Counted from the first letter of the stretch, positions 17,130 to 26,478 are shown. The stretch: DNA of 64,000 nucleotides from Paenibacillus mellifer (GCF_023195895.1 NZ_JALPRK010000008.1:62001-126000), one strand, 5' to 3'. Translations and numbers: made by a program. The notes: generated from the sequence alone by a model not told the origin.

Positions 17130-18154
17130 AATAGAACCTCCTCCTTTCGTTCGAGTGCCTCGAGGGGAGCGCCTTTCAAATCGAGTTCCGCAGCGTAGTG
17201 GCACGCGGCCAAACGGCCCTTCGAGATTTCGCGCAGCGCCGGAACCTCGGCGGCACAGCGCTCCGTTCGGAAACGGCAGCGCGGATGGAAGGGACAGCCG
17301 GACGGCGGATGGGCCGGATTCGGTACCTCTCCTTCGAGCAGGATGCGCTCGCGTCTACCGTCCGGATCGGGAATTGGCACTGCCGAGAGCAACGACTCCG
17401 TGTACGGATGCAAAGGGCGCACGAACAACGCCTCTTTCGGCGCGAGCTCCACGATCCGGCCGAGATACATCACGGCGACCCGATCGGAAATATGCTCAAC
17501 GACGGACAAGTCGTGGGAGATGAAAATATACGTCATCCCGAGCTGCTGTTGCAAATCCTTCAACAAATTGATGATTTGCGCCTGAATCGATACGTCGAGC
17601 GCGGACACTGCTTCATCGCAGATGACCAGCTTCGGTTCAGTGACCAGCGCGCGGGCGATGCCGATCCGTTGACGCTGGCCGCCGGAGAATGCGTGGGGAT
17701 AACGGCGAAGATACGCCGGATTCAAGCCGGTTTTTTCGGCGACGTCCGTCACCCGTTCCTCCAGTTCGCGGCGGGTGAGCTTGAAGTTGGCGCGCAGCGG
17801 CTCGCTGATGATATCGAAGACGGTCATTCGCGGATTCAATGAAGAATACGGGTCCTGAAAAATGAGCTGAATATCCTTGCGAATCCGTCTGAACGCTGTG
17901 TTATCCGCCGAAAGAAAATCTATCGTTTCGCCGCCTTCGGCCGTGTACAGCACCCGGCCTGAGCTGGCCGAAAGCCCGCGGGCGATGCAGCGGCCAAGCG
18001 TCGTCTTCCCGCAGCCCGACTCGCCGACCAGGCTGAATACCTCCCCGCGGTTCACTTGAAACGATACGTCCGATACGGCATGAATGGGCGATGACTTGCG
18101 TGCCCCGGGATACTGTTTAGATAGCTGGTCAACTTGCAGCAGTATGTCAGCCAT
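17126..18154 (-). CDS. Opp/Dpp-type ABC transporter ATP-binding protein (OppF-like)
   Basis: A 342-residue cytosolic ATPase subunit of a family-5 importer. It has Walker A 'SLVGESGCGKTTLGRCIARG' (about 36-55), the signature 'FSGGQRQRIGIARALV', Walker B 'LVICDEAVSALD' and the H-loop 'FISHDLSVVEHI'. The C-terminal oligopeptide extension carries four cysteines from 'CPFHPRCRFRTERC' onward, the usual Fe-S/Cys cluster of OppD/F ATPases. It overlaps the other ATPase gene by 8 bases and the HAD gene by 4 bases, so it is the penultimate gene of the operon. The transported solute is not certain; see the LacI regulator. Confidence 0.94.
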   Translation of the reverse strand: MADILLQVDQLSKQYPGARKSSPIHAVSDVSFQVNRGEVFSLVGESGCGKTTLGRCIARGLSASSGRVLYTAEGGETIDFLSADNTAFRRIRKDIQLIFQDPYSSLNPRMTVFDIISEPLRANFKLTRRELEERVTDVAEKTGLNPAYLRRYPHAFSGGQRQRIGIARALVTEPKLVICDEAVSALDVSIQAQIINLLKDLQQQLGMTYIFISHDLSVVEHISDRVAVMYLGRIVELAPKEALFVRPLHPYTESLLSAVPIPDPDGRRERILLEGEVPNPAHPPSGCPFHPRCRFRTERCAAEVPALREISKGRLAACHYAAELDLKGAPLEALERKEEVLL

Positions 18155-19307
18155 GACGGAGCCCCTCCTCCCGAACTTCTTCCTCGCCTATGCCGTCTGC
18201 TCCGCCATAGAGAAAGCAGCGAACCTGATGGCCTTCGGTCACTGTCGTCACCGGTACGTAGCGCCGATTGCAGATGCCTTCGATTCGTTCAGGGCAGCGG
18301 TCGTAGAAGCCGCACATCGGCGGCAAGCTTAGCGGCAGCGGCACCGTGCCTTCGATGGAGGCAAGACGCGTTTTCGCGTTGCCGATCCGCGGCACGGAGC
18401 GCAGCAGTCCCCGCGTATAGGGATGTTTCGGATTCCTGAACAGCTCCTTCACCGGAGCTCGCTCGACGATGCGGCCCAGATACATGACGGCCACCTCGTC
18501 GGCCGTCTCCGCAACGACGCCGAGGTCGTGCGTGATAAACAGAATCGCCATGCCGAACTCCCGCTGTAACTGCTTCATGAGCTCCAATACCTGCGCCTGG
18601 ATCGTCACGTCCAGCGCCGTTGTCGGCTCATCAGCGATCAGCAGTGAGGGGCGGCACGACAGCGCCATGGCGATCATGACGCGTTGCCGCATCCCCCCCG
18701 AGAACTCGTGGGGGTATTGGCGAAGCCGCTGCCTGGCGTTGCCGATGCCCACCCGATCCATCATGTCGAGGGTGATTTCCTCCGCTTCCTTGCGGCTTCG
18801 GGTGCGGTGCAGCAGCACGTTCTCCATGATCTGATCGCCGACCGTATGCAGCGGCGATAATGCGGTCATCGGCTCCTGGAAGATCATCGAGACGATGCCG
18901 CCGCGAACGGCGCGCAACTCCTTGCTGCCCGGCTTCAGCCGCAGCAGGTCAAAGCGGCTGCCGCGAATGCCGCCGGGAGCGCCAGATGACCCCGCGACGC
19001 CAGTCGGCGCCAGCCAAATTTCGCCGCCGATTTCGGCATGCTTCGGCGTCAACGCCAACAATGCCCGGCCAGTGACGCTTTTACCGCAACCGGACTCTCC
19101 GACGAGCGCCAGCGTTCGGCCGCGGCCAAGCGCCAGGCTGACGCCGTCAACGGCCTGCACGACGCCGGCCGGAGTACGAAAACCAACGCGCAGGTCCCTA
19201 ACCTCCAGCATCGGCGGCTCCTGCGTTTCCCTATCATGTAACCTCTCCGCTCCTTGACGTTGCAGGGTTACATCGACATCCGTTTGCCCTTGCTCCGGTT
19301 GAACCAT
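18147..19307 (-). CDS. Opp/Dpp-type ABC transporter ATP-binding protein (OppD-like)
   Basis: A 386-residue (or 354-residue) ATPase partner. Walker A is 'LALVGESGCGKSVTGRALLA', the signature 'FSGGMRQRVMIAMALS', Walker B 'LLIADEPTTALD', the H-loop 'FITHDLGVVAETADEVAVMY', and the C-terminal Cys cluster 'CGFYDRCPERIEGIC'. Between Walker A and the Q-loop it has a longer-than-usual insert ('WLAPTGVAGSSGAPGG'). Two starts are possible: ATG 19307 with AAAGGAG eight bases upstream, or ATG 19211 with AGGAG six bases upstream; the second fits the usual protein start 'MLEVRDLRVGF'. The longer form overlaps the permease gene by 40 bases. Confidence 0.93.
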   Translation of the reverse strand: MVQPEQGQTDVDVTLQRQGAERLHDRETQEPPMLEVRDLRVGFRTPAGVVQAVDGVSLALGRGRTLALVGESGCGKSVTGRALLALTPKHAEIGGEIWLAPTGVAGSSGAPGGIRGSRFDLLRLKPGSKELRAVRGGIVSMIFQEPMTALSPLHTVGDQIMENVLLHRTRSRKEAEEITLDMMDRVGIGNARQRLRQYPHEFSGGMRQRVMIAMALSCRPSLLIADEPTTALDVTIQAQVLELMKQLQREFGMAILFITHDLGVVAETADEVAVMYLGRIVERAPVKELFRNPKHPYTRGLLRSVPRIGNAKTRLASIEGTVPLPLSLPPMCGFYDRCPERIEGICNRRYVPVTTVTEGHQVRCFLYGGADGIGEEEVREEGLRHG

Positions 19308-20497
19308 CTCTGCTTCTCCTTTCGATTGGCCGATTTCAATCCGCTCTCGTGGCTATACGGGTCCGCCGCATCACGCAAGCCGTCCCCGAAGAAGTTGAAA
19401 GCCAAGACAACAATAATGACGAAGATCAAGGGAATCAGCTTCCAAGGATATAACGCCACGTTCTCAATCTGCTGAGCTTCCTGCATCAGAACGCCCCAAC
19501 TCGTTGCAGGCGACCGGATGCCAAGCCCAAGGAAGCTCATCGCCGTTTCGCCGATGATCATGCCGGGGATGGCCAGCGTTGCGGCCACGACCAAGTAACT
19601 GATGAAGCCCGGAACCAAATGCACAAAGATGATCTTCAAATCGCCGACTCCGGCAATCTTGGCGGCAGTGACATAATCCTCGGCCCGCAAGGCGATGAAT
19701 TTGCTGCGTACGACCCGTGCCAGACCGGTCCACTCTATGAACGCCATAATGATCGTAATGTAGAAGAACATCTCAACCACGCCAACCCTCGGCGGAATCG
19801 CTGCGGCCAGGGCCATCCAGAGCGGCAGCGTCGGGAAGGAGCGAACGATATCAATGAACCGCTGGATGACCGCATCGACCCTTCCGCCAGCATATCCCGA
19901 GATACCGCCAATCAAGAGTCCCAGTACGAAGCTGATCGACACGCCGATGAGCGGGACGGTCAATGATACCTGGCTGCCCAGCACGACCCGCGAGAACAGA
20001 TCGCGCCCCATGCCGTCGGTACCGAATAGGAATATCCGTCCCGGTTCGTCAACGCCGAATAAATGTACATTCGTTTGGAATACGCCAAGGAACGTATACT
20101 CTTCACCACGCACAAACAACTTGATCGGGAACAGCTTTGACGGATCTTCTACAAACCGCTTGCGCAGCGTTTCCGGATCACGTTCGGATTTGAGGCCGTA
20201 TACGAACGGCTGCAGGTGAAAATTCCCTTCCGCGTCGACGAAGCGGACCACGGTGGGTTTGCTGTTCATGTATTCGCTGCTATAGTTTTCTAACCCCTGC
20301 GGTGCGATAAAGGGTGCGAATAAGGCTAAGGTGTACATCATCGCCAAGACTACCGAGCTGATGCGCGCCAGCTTGTGCCGCTTCAATTCGCGGTACATGA
20401 GGCGCCAGTGGGATGCCGATTGGTCGGGCCTTGCCGCCGCTCGGACGGAGCGGGCATTCCGAAACCGGCGAATCAGCGCTTTCGCTTGCGTCACCAT
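19268..20497 (-). CDS. ABC transporter permease (OppC-like, with large extracellular insert)
   Basis: A 409-residue inner-membrane permease. After a basic N terminus and one helix (about residues 50-70), a roughly 110-residue outward-facing insert ('SEYMNSKPTVVRFVDAEGNF' onward) precedes the five-helix BPD_transp_1 core, beginning 'DLFSRVVLGSQVSLTVPLIG'. The EAA-type ATPase-contact loop is 'YVTAAKIAGVGDLKIIFVHL'. Ordinary OppC proteins are about 300 residues; this extended form is seen in Opp-type transporters of mesophilic Firmicutes and Thermotogae, some of which move oligosaccharides. It starts 3 bases after the partner permease's stop codon. Confidence 0.92.
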   Translation of the reverse strand: MVTQAKALIRRFRNARSVRAAARPDQSASHWRLMYRELKRHKLARISSVVLAMMYTLALFAPFIAPQGLENYSSEYMNSKPTVVRFVDAEGNFHLQPFVYGLKSERDPETLRKRFVEDPSKLFPIKLFVRGEEYTFLGVFQTNVHLFGVDEPGRIFLFGTDGMGRDLFSRVVLGSQVSLTVPLIGVSISFVLGLLIGGISGYAGGRVDAVIQRFIDIVRSFPTLPLWMALAAAIPPRVGVVEMFFYITIIMAFIEWTGLARVVRSKFIALRAEDYVTAAKIAGVGDLKIIFVHLVPGFISYLVVAATLAIPGMIIGETAMSFLGLGIRSPATSWGVLMQEAQQIENVALYPWKLIPLIFVIIVVLAFNFFGDGLRDAADPYSHESGLKSANRKEKQRWFNRSKGKRMSM

Positions 20498-20500
20498 GCA

Positions 20501-21499
20501 TTAGGCCCCCTTCCGTTCCAGCCGGATCCGCGGATCTAGCAAAGCCAACAAAATGTCCGAAATCAATGTTCCGAGCAGCGTGAATACCGCCATTAACAGC
20601 AACCAGCTACCGGCCAAGTACATGTCTTGGCTCAGCAGCGCCTTGTGCATTACCGGCCCTTGGGTCGGCAGGTTCAGCACGATCGCGGTGATCGTCGATC
20701 CGGTGAATATCGTTGTCAGCGACCAGCCGATGGTACTGATCACCGGGTTGATCGCCGCGCGGATCGAGTACTTCACCAGAATACGCCATTCCGGCAATCC
20801 CTTGGCTCGGGCTGTAACAATATGAGGTTTCGTCATTTCATCGAGCATCTGACCGCGCATAACACGAATCAGCTCGCATGTATTGGAAGTTCCGATCACG
20901 ATGACCGGAATGATCATATGCTTTAGCAAATCCAGCCACTTGGCATAGGTCCACGGTGCTTCTGCGAACTCCGGGGAGAACAGGCCAAGCATCGGGTCGC
21001 CCCACCAACGAAACGACAGGAACATCAAAAGGATGGCGAACAGGAAATTCGGCGTCGCCATGCCGAGAAAGCCAATCCCGGTTGACAAATAATCGAACCA
21101 GGAGTATTGCTTGACCGCGCTTAGCACACCAATCGGAATCGCAATGATGTACGTAAACAGCATCGTAAAGATGGAAACTAGCAGCGTAATGCCCATATAC
21201 TGCCCGATAATGTCGGCAACCGGTCGGTTATAACTAAGGGAGTAACCGAAGTCGCCTTCGGTGAGAATGCCCGTGATCCAGGTAAAATACTGGGCGTACC
21301 AAGGTTGGTCCAGGCCGTAAGCTTCGCGCAGCTGAGCCAGTGCCTGGGCGTCCATAATCTCCCCGCTGGTGGACATCTTGGCGGCATACCCGCTGATGAA
21401 GTCACCTGGCGGAAGTTGAATGATGAAAAACACGATCATGGAGACGACGAGCGCCACAGGGATCATCACCAGCGTTCGGCGTGTTATGTATCGTACCAT
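20501..21499 (-). CDS. ABC transporter permease (OppB-like)
   Basis: A 332-residue permease with six transmembrane helices. The N terminus 'MVRYITRRTLVMIPVALVVS' is the family's first helix, and the EAA loop is 'HIVTARAKGLPEWRILVKYS'. The ATG at 21499 is used because the upstream TTG would include the GAAAGGAG ribosome binding site within the protein. It pairs with the permease at 19268 to make the translocation channel. A 120-base gap follows the binding-protein gene, the usual place where expression of Opp operons drops from binding protein to permease. Confidence 0.93.
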   Translation of the reverse strand: MVRYITRRTLVMIPVALVVSMIVFFIIQLPPGDFISGYAAKMSTSGEIMDAQALAQLREAYGLDQPWYAQYFTWITGILTEGDFGYSLSYNRPVADIIGQYMGITLLVSIFTMLFTYIIAIPIGVLSAVKQYSWFDYLSTGIGFLGMATPNFLFAILLMFLSFRWWGDPMLGLFSPEFAEAPWTYAKWLDLLKHMIIPVIVIGTSNTCELIRVMRGQMLDEMTKPHIVTARAKGLPEWRILVKYSIRAAINPVISTIGWSLTTIFTGSTITAIVLNLPTQGPVMHKALLSQDMYLAGSWLLLMAVFTLLGTLISDILLALLDPRIRLERKGA

Positions 21500-21621
21500 T
21501 AAGCATTGGCTCCTTTCGGTCAATCGCTGTAAATACCCATAAGGAGAGCCCGGCTAAGGGCGAGTGTTTCATCAGGCTCCAAATGCCGGGCCCCTCCGGG
21601 CATTGAACAAATGCTTGTCGG

Positions 21622-23604
21622 TTACTCGAGGAAGAATTGCGCCGGATGCGCGTGTCCCAAACCGCGGAATTCGTCGGAGAACACTAGCTGCGGCACATTT
21701 TTCAGATTGTTTTTTGCCACCACCAACACAGGCGTTGGCGCCGTATAACCGATGACCCACTGATTCTTCTGATGAAGCTTGATGATCTCGTCCGTCCACT
21801 TCTGCACTTCTTCCTTGGTCTTGGACGCTTTGACTTTATCCCAAAATTCCAAGATCCTGGCGACGTCTCCCTCCGGCTTTACGCCTTCCTTGCCTTGCGA
21901 CGATGTATACAGGCCGTAATGTCCGAACCAAGGCGTAATGACCCGCAGCGGCACGAGTTCGTCCGGACGGTAAGCGACGTTTACAACCGTAACCGTTTTA
22001 ACCGTCACCGGAATTTCGTTTGCGTATTTCAAGTCGAAGAAGCTTCCTTGATCAACGATCTTGACGTCGGTTTTCAGGCCAATCGCCTCGTAATATTTGC
22101 GGACCAGCTCGATGAATTTCTCGTTATCCGCCGTATCTTCTTGATAGATGGTTAACGTGAGATCGGAGCCATCCTCAAAGGTGCGGAATTTCTTCTGCGC
22201 ATCCCATTTCAAGCCGATTTCGTCGAGCAGTCCTGCGGCGCGGTTGGTGTCATACTCCGTCCACTGCTGCGACCAGCCCGGCTGCTCGTTTGGCAAGCCT
22301 GCCGGTACTGAAGCCTGACTTGGCTCGCCGAGGCCGTTCGTGATGATTTCGGACACTTCCTTACGATCCACGGCAACCGACAGCGCTTCACGGAACCGGA
22401 TATCCTGGAACAGCTTGCGAAGTTTCGGATCCTTCGTCGTTTGGTTGAGCTGCACGCCCGTGCTCGACCAGCTTGGCGTCGTCCAAGGTATGACGCGGTA
22501 GCCACCCTTTTGTTCATTTTCCTTCAACACCGTAAAGTCAGTAAAATCAAAGGTCGAAGCCTCGACGTTACCGGACATCGTCTCTAACAGCTTATGGCTC
22601 TTGTCCTGCATCTTGGTCAATACAATGCGGTCGATGTAAGGCAGTTGGTTGCCCTCGGTATCCGTTTTGAAATAATACGGGTTGCGCTCCATAATAAATC
22701 GATCGCTGTTCATGTCATTCGTGGCGACCCATGGGCGCAGCGTCGGGCGTTGCGGGTAAAGCCAATAGTAATAACCGGTCCAGACCCCGAAGTTTTTCAA
22801 GTCCTCGAAGCCGTATTCCTTTGCCTTTTCCAGCGCCTTCTCCTCACCGATGAATTCGGGAAGGATCGTCTTGTAATAGTGCGCCGGCGCAAAAAACCAC
22901 TTATTATCGATGGCCAGGCGTTCCAGGAACATTACGTTCGGATGCTTGAATGTGACTTTGACCGTGTAGTCGTCCACTTTGGTGACTTCTGCGCGGGCTT
23001 TTTCCCCCGTCGCCGGATCTACGGAATAGTAGCAGTCGTACAACGCTTTCCCAAAGGTTTCAGGAATCAGCATATGCTCCCAATAGAACACCACGTCGTC
23101 CGCCGTAAACGGTACACTGTCCGACCATTTCATCCCCTTGCGGAGATAAATGGTGTATTCGGTGGCTTCGGCGTTCACGTCGTAGCCTTTCGCCACGTTC
23201 GGCTCCACGCCGGACCCGTCCGCTTTAAAACGGAACATCGCTTCCTCGGTGACCATACCGATCCCCCACTTATCGTCAGGACCATTCCAGGGGTAATGCC
23301 ACTCGCCTCCGTATTTGCCGATTTCCTCCGCTACCGGTTCAACCATGACGTCATCCTTCTCCGGCAATCGTTCGCCTACCGGCTTTAGCTTCCCCGCATC
23401 CACCAGTTCCGCCAGCATCGGCGCTTCTTTGAAACCGGTCGCTCCGGCCGACACGGCCGTCGTGCTCGTCGTTTGGGCGGCTGCCTCCTCCGATTGTTTT
23501 TCCGCTTCGCCGTTACTGTTCTGTGCCCCGCCGCCGAAGCAGCCGGACAACAAAGTCGCGAGAAGCACCAGCGCCATCCCTAGAACTGAAATCTTTTGCC
23601 GCAA
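21622..23604 (-). CDS. ABC transporter substrate-binding lipoprotein (family 5, OppA/DppE-like)
   Basis: A 660-residue solute-binding lipoprotein. The signal peptide ends in lipobox LLSGC (Cys22), followed by a Gly/Gln/Ala-rich linker to about residue 55. The SBP_bac_5 fold then runs to the end, with 'YTIYLRKGMKWSDSVPFTAD' (about 150-170) and 'FREALSVAVDRKEVSEII' (about 400). It is about 100 residues longer than typical OppA, as seen in the oligosaccharide-binding branch of cluster-C proteins. The upstream LacI-type regulator supports a sugar ligand; a peptide ligand remains possible. It is the first structural gene after lacI. Confidence 0.9.
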   Translation of the reverse strand: MRQKISVLGMALVLLATLLSGCFGGGAQNSNGEAEKQSEEAAAQTTSTTAVSAGATGFKEAPMLAELVDAGKLKPVGERLPEKDDVMVEPVAEEIGKYGGEWHYPWNGPDDKWGIGMVTEEAMFRFKADGSGVEPNVAKGYDVNAEATEYTIYLRKGMKWSDSVPFTADDVVFYWEHMLIPETFGKALYDCYYSVDPATGEKARAEVTKVDDYTVKVTFKHPNVMFLERLAIDNKWFFAPAHYYKTILPEFIGEEKALEKAKEYGFEDLKNFGVWTGYYYWLYPQRPTLRPWVATNDMNSDRFIMERNPYYFKTDTEGNQLPYIDRIVLTKMQDKSHKLLETMSGNVEASTFDFTDFTVLKENEQKGGYRVIPWTTPSWSSTGVQLNQTTKDPKLRKLFQDIRFREALSVAVDRKEVSEIITNGLGEPSQASVPAGLPNEQPGWSQQWTEYDTNRAAGLLDEIGLKWDAQKKFRTFEDGSDLTLTIYQEDTADNEKFIELVRKYYEAIGLKTDVKIVDQGSFFDLKYANEIPVTVKTVTVVNVAYRPDELVPLRVITPWFGHYGLYTSSQGKEGVKPEGDVARILEFWDKVKASKTKEEVQKWTDEIIKLHQKNQWVIGYTAPTPVLVVAKNNLKNVPQLVFSDEFRGLGHAHPAQFFLE

Positions 23605-23710
23605 ACCAATCTCCCTCCACTCTCTTGATCGATCTTTTATGTATTTTCACGCTGCTCCCCGGTTAATGCGAAGGGACCAGGCGGGAAAACCGTCGTTGCT
23701 TCCTCCGAAC

Positions 23711-24733
23711 CTAGCGGAGAACCGGGGCGCAGGAGGCCCGTTCCGCCAATCGGCTCTGAATAATCACCTGCTTTACCAGCGGCTCCTTGGCCTGCAGTTG
23801 TTCGATTAACAGCTTAGCCGCTTCCTGGCCCAGGACTTCCCCGTTCAGTTCGATGCAGGTGAGAGGCGGGTTGAATTCATTCGGATACACCGTATTGTTG
23901 TTGAACGCGATGACCGACAGGTCTTCGGGTACCGTCAGCCCAAGCTCGGCCGCTGCGCGGTACACGCCCAGCGCGATCTGGTCGGTGTCGGCTATTACGG
24001 CGGTAAGCGTCGGATCGGCCTGCAAATATTTTTTAGCGGTAACGTATCCATACTCCACCGAAGGAACGGACTCATCACGAAACACCGTAAGCCGTCCGTC
24101 CGGCTCCCATCCTCTTTTGGCGAATGCCTGAAGATATCCGGCTTTGCGGTCCTGGCTGACCGTGTGCTTCCTCACCGCGTTCAGGAACAGGATATTCCGG
24201 TGGCCCAGCGACAGCAGATAGTCGGCAGCCGTCTCCGCCGCCTGAATGTTATCGTTGTTGACGTAACACAGCTTCGTTTCGAAAGGGGCAGGCGGTTTGC
24301 CGATAATCGTCATCAACCTTCGGTTTGCCATTCTTTCCTTGATTCTTGTGTCCACCGCCATCGGGTCGAGGATAATCTCCCCGTCCACCGGCTCCGAGGT
24401 CATTTGCGTCACCTGCCGGCGATAATCGTCGGCCAACGTGTCGATCAACAGACGATACCCCTGACGGTTGCATTCCTTCAACACCCCGTTGATGAACGAA
24501 ATGTTGTATTGGCTGAATTTCACTTTTTCGCTGTCCATCACTATGCCGATAATCCGCGTCTCTTTGGTCACCATGCTGCGGGCAAAATAGTTAGGCCGAT
24601 AGTTCATCTGCTCGGCCGATATCAATACTTTTCGCCGGACCGCTTCGCTTATCGCCCGTTTCCCGCTAAACACATTCGACACCGTGCTTTTGGACACTCC
24701 TGCAGCTTTCGCCACGTCATTCATATTGGTCAT
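23711..24733 (-). CDS. LacI family transcriptional regulator
   Basis: A 340-residue repressor. The start is the ATG at 24733 with GGAGG eight bases before it. Residues 4-24 form the helix-turn-helix 'NDVAKAAGVSKSTVSNVFSG', and the hinge region near residue 50-60 contains 'YRPNYFARSM'. Residues 60-340 form the periplasmic-binding-like sugar domain, with 'RIIGIVMDSEKVKFSQYNIS', 'YLLSLGHRNILFLNA', 'ADTDQIALGVYRAAAELGL' and 'VPEDLSVIAFNN'. It is the first gene of the lacI-opp-HAD cluster. Two identical AAACTAGTTT palindromes upstream are its likely operators, giving autoregulation and control of the importer. The inducing sugar is unknown. Confidence 0.92.
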   Translation of the reverse strand: MTNMNDVAKAAGVSKSTVSNVFSGKRAISEAVRRKVLISAEQMNYRPNYFARSMVTKETRIIGIVMDSEKVKFSQYNISFINGVLKECNRQGYRLLIDTLADDYRRQVTQMTSEPVDGEIILDPMAVDTRIKERMANRRLMTIIGKPPAPFETKLCYVNNDNIQAAETAADYLLSLGHRNILFLNAVRKHTVSQDRKAGYLQAFAKRGWEPDGRLTVFRDESVPSVEYGYVTAKKYLQADPTLTAVIADTDQIALGVYRAAAELGLTVPEDLSVIAFNNNTVYPNEFNPPLTCIELNGEVLGQEAAKLLIEQLQAKEPLVKQVIIQSRLAERASCAPVLR

Positions 24734-24764
24734 TGCTTGTTCCTCCACTTCCATTCCAAATGTT

Positions 24765-24774
24765 AAACTAGTTT
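24765..24774. promoter_or_regulatory. Candidate LacI operator O1
   Basis: Perfect palindrome AAACTAGTTT, 31 bases ahead of the lacI start. It shares the 12-base string TAAACTAGTTTT with the second copy 87 bases further upstream. Spacing of about eight helical turns would suit looping by a tetrameric repressor. Confidence 0.7.
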
Positions 24775-24851
24775 TGTAATTGGGATATTTCCCCAATGTT
24801 TATTTTTGCGTTTTTTTCGTAAGAAAGGTTACGGAGAGTCTCAGGTTGTGT

Positions 24852-24861
24852 AAACTAGTTT
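24852..24861. promoter_or_regulatory. Candidate LacI operator O2
   Basis: Second perfect AAACTAGTTT palindrome, identical over 12 bases to O1. It lies 118 bases upstream of the lacI start, and the promoter most likely lies between or within the two sites; no clear hexamers could be fixed. Confidence 0.65.
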
Positions 24862-24880
24862 TATCGCTTCGGCAGGCAAC

Positions 24881-24905
24881 AAAAAAACCCGCCTATATGG
24901 CGGGG
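24881..24905 (-). terminator. Terminator of the HXXEE-domain gene
   Basis: On the minus strand CCCGCC, loop, GGCGGG is followed by TTTTTTT. It lies about 45 bases beyond the stop of the gene at 24947-25468 and shields the lacI promoter region from read-through. Confidence 0.8.
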
Positions 24906-24946
24906 AAGATAACAGGTATGCAAGAAGTTCACAGAGACGATTGCCG

Positions 24947-25468
24947 CTAAGATTTCACCCAACGTTTGCCCAGTTCGTGGCCGACCAGCACCAACGGTAC
25001 GACAAGCAGACCAACCGGAATGCTCAGCAGGATCTCTCCCCAGGTAACCAGGTTTTCATAGAGTAACCGGTGAAACAGCAAAAGCGAATAAGGAAGCACG
25101 ATCAAGACCGCGGTGACGACGCCCGGCGTGTACATTTTCAGATATACCGACTGGGCCACGTGGGTGAACACATGCAAGAAGAATAACGTGTTAAACGATA
25201 GAAAAATAAAGAACCTTCCCTGCTCCGCCGCCATCAGCGTAAACGGAACAAAGACGATAAATTCCAGCAGCACGGCCACGGCAAATTGACTGCTGGTGAT
25301 GTTAAGCATCTGCGTCAACGAACGCTTCATGCGCGGCGGGACTGCAACCGCGACCTTATGCCGATTCCGCTTCGCCCAAGGCCCCACCCAGATAATCTCC
25401 TCCATGTCATGGATGACGAACGACACGAGAAACAGCCAAACCAGGGATGTAACGCTTAAGTTGTCCAT
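24947..25468 (-). CDS. HXXEE domain-containing membrane protein
   Basis: A 173-residue membrane protein with about five hydrophobic helices. The first helix ends in 'FVIHDMEEIIWVGPW' (residues 17-31), which carries the His-x-x-Glu-Glu motif that names the family; a second conserved His lies in 'FFLHVFTHVAQSVYL'. Such His/Glu groups in the membrane suggest metal binding or an enzyme active site, but the function of the family is unknown. GGAGG lies eight bases before the ATG. It is monocistronic with its own terminator. Confidence 0.82.
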   Translation of the reverse strand: MDNLSVTSLVWLFLVSFVIHDMEEIIWVGPWAKRNRHKVAVAVPPRMKRSLTQMLNITSSQFAVAVLLEFIVFVPFTLMAAEQGRFFIFLSFNTLFFLHVFTHVAQSVYLKMYTPGVVTAVLIVLPYSLLLFHRLLYENLVTWGEILLSIPVGLLVVPLVLVGHELGKRWVKS

Positions 25469-25620
25469 CCATTAAACCTCCTCAATGTCCCGTTCAACCG
25501 CCTGCTCGATCCTTATCACGCCAATCCCCCTTATCGCGAACGATTAGCAAACCACATTATGTATAAAAAATCGTATAAACCACGGGGATGCTGGATCGCC
25601 CGACCGAATCACGGTCGTGC

Positions 25621-26358
25621 CTACCCCGTCACGACCCCGAGGATCGTCCAGAGTCCGGAGCCGAGGATCAGCCACAGGGCGATTCGCTTAAACCGCTGCT
25701 CGTCGAGTTTCTTAAGCGCACGAATGCCGACGAACACGCCGACCAGCATGCTCGGGACGAACCATGCCGTATAATGGAGCGTCTCCCGGGTTAGCAAACC
25801 GCCGTAAAGGTAGGTCAAGATCGTCACGATGTTAAGGAAGATCCCGTACACCGAAATATTTGCCCGAAACGTCTCCTTGCCTACGCCCTGGTTCGACAGG
25901 AACAAGGCAACCGGCGGCCCGCTCATCGAGATGCTTCCGTTCAGCAGCCCGCTTAACGCGCCGATCGGCAGGTAAGCCAGCTTATCCCGCTTGACCGGAA
26001 ACGATTTGCCCGCCAACTGGAGCGTTGCGACGATGATAATGAGGACGCCTGTTACCAGCTTCAAGGTGTCCCCGCTCAGAAACAGCAAGAGATACGTTCC
26101 AAGCGGAGCCGCCAGCAGACTGGAGAGGATCAGAAGCCAAATCTTACGAATGTCGGCGTGCCTGTAGCAGCCGGCGAATACAATCCCATTGGTGCATAAA
26201 CTCAAAATCACGACGATGGGCACGGTCTGCTGCAGCGGGATGATTTGCCCCAGGATCGGCGTCGCGATCAGCGCAAAACCAAAACTCGTCAGCCCTTGGG
26301 TAAATCCGGCGGCTAATATGACGACGACTCCAAGCAAGATAAGTACGGGCAACTCCAT
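25621..26358 (-). CDS. TauE/SafE family sulfite/organic-anion exporter
   Basis: A 245-residue membrane protein with about eight helices. It has the two TauE/SafE repeats, the first with 'GFTQGLTSFGFALIATPILG' (residues 18-37) and the second with 'IGALSGLLNGSISMSGPPVA' (about 130-150), both characteristic. Family members move sulfite, sulfonates or other C2-C3 anions. GGAG precedes the ATG by nine bases. No sulfur metabolism genes adjoin it, so the substrate is open. Confidence 0.9.
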   Translation of the reverse strand: MELPVLILLGVVVILAAGFTQGLTSFGFALIATPILGQIIPLQQTVPIVVILSLCTNGIVFAGCYRHADIRKIWLLILSSLLAAPLGTYLLLFLSGDTLKLVTGVLIIIVATLQLAGKSFPVKRDKLAYLPIGALSGLLNGSISMSGPPVALFLSNQGVGKETFRANISVYGIFLNIVTILTYLYGGLLTRETLHYTAWFVPSMLVGVFVGIRALKKLDEQRFKRIALWLILGSGLWTILGVVTG

Positions 26359-26478
26359 GATTACGGGCTCCTTCTGGGGAGAAAATTCCTGAAGACATGC
26401 TCCGTCTACTTTACCACCATCGGCCGGTTCCTTCCATGCCCAATCTCCCGAACCGGCCGAAGAATCTGAAGAACCTCG

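Noticed and set aside
21540..21610. Hairpins between the binding-protein and OppB-like permease genes
   Set aside because: Only short or mismatched stems are seen and no U-tract follows, so a terminator is not supported; a transcript-processing structure remains possible.
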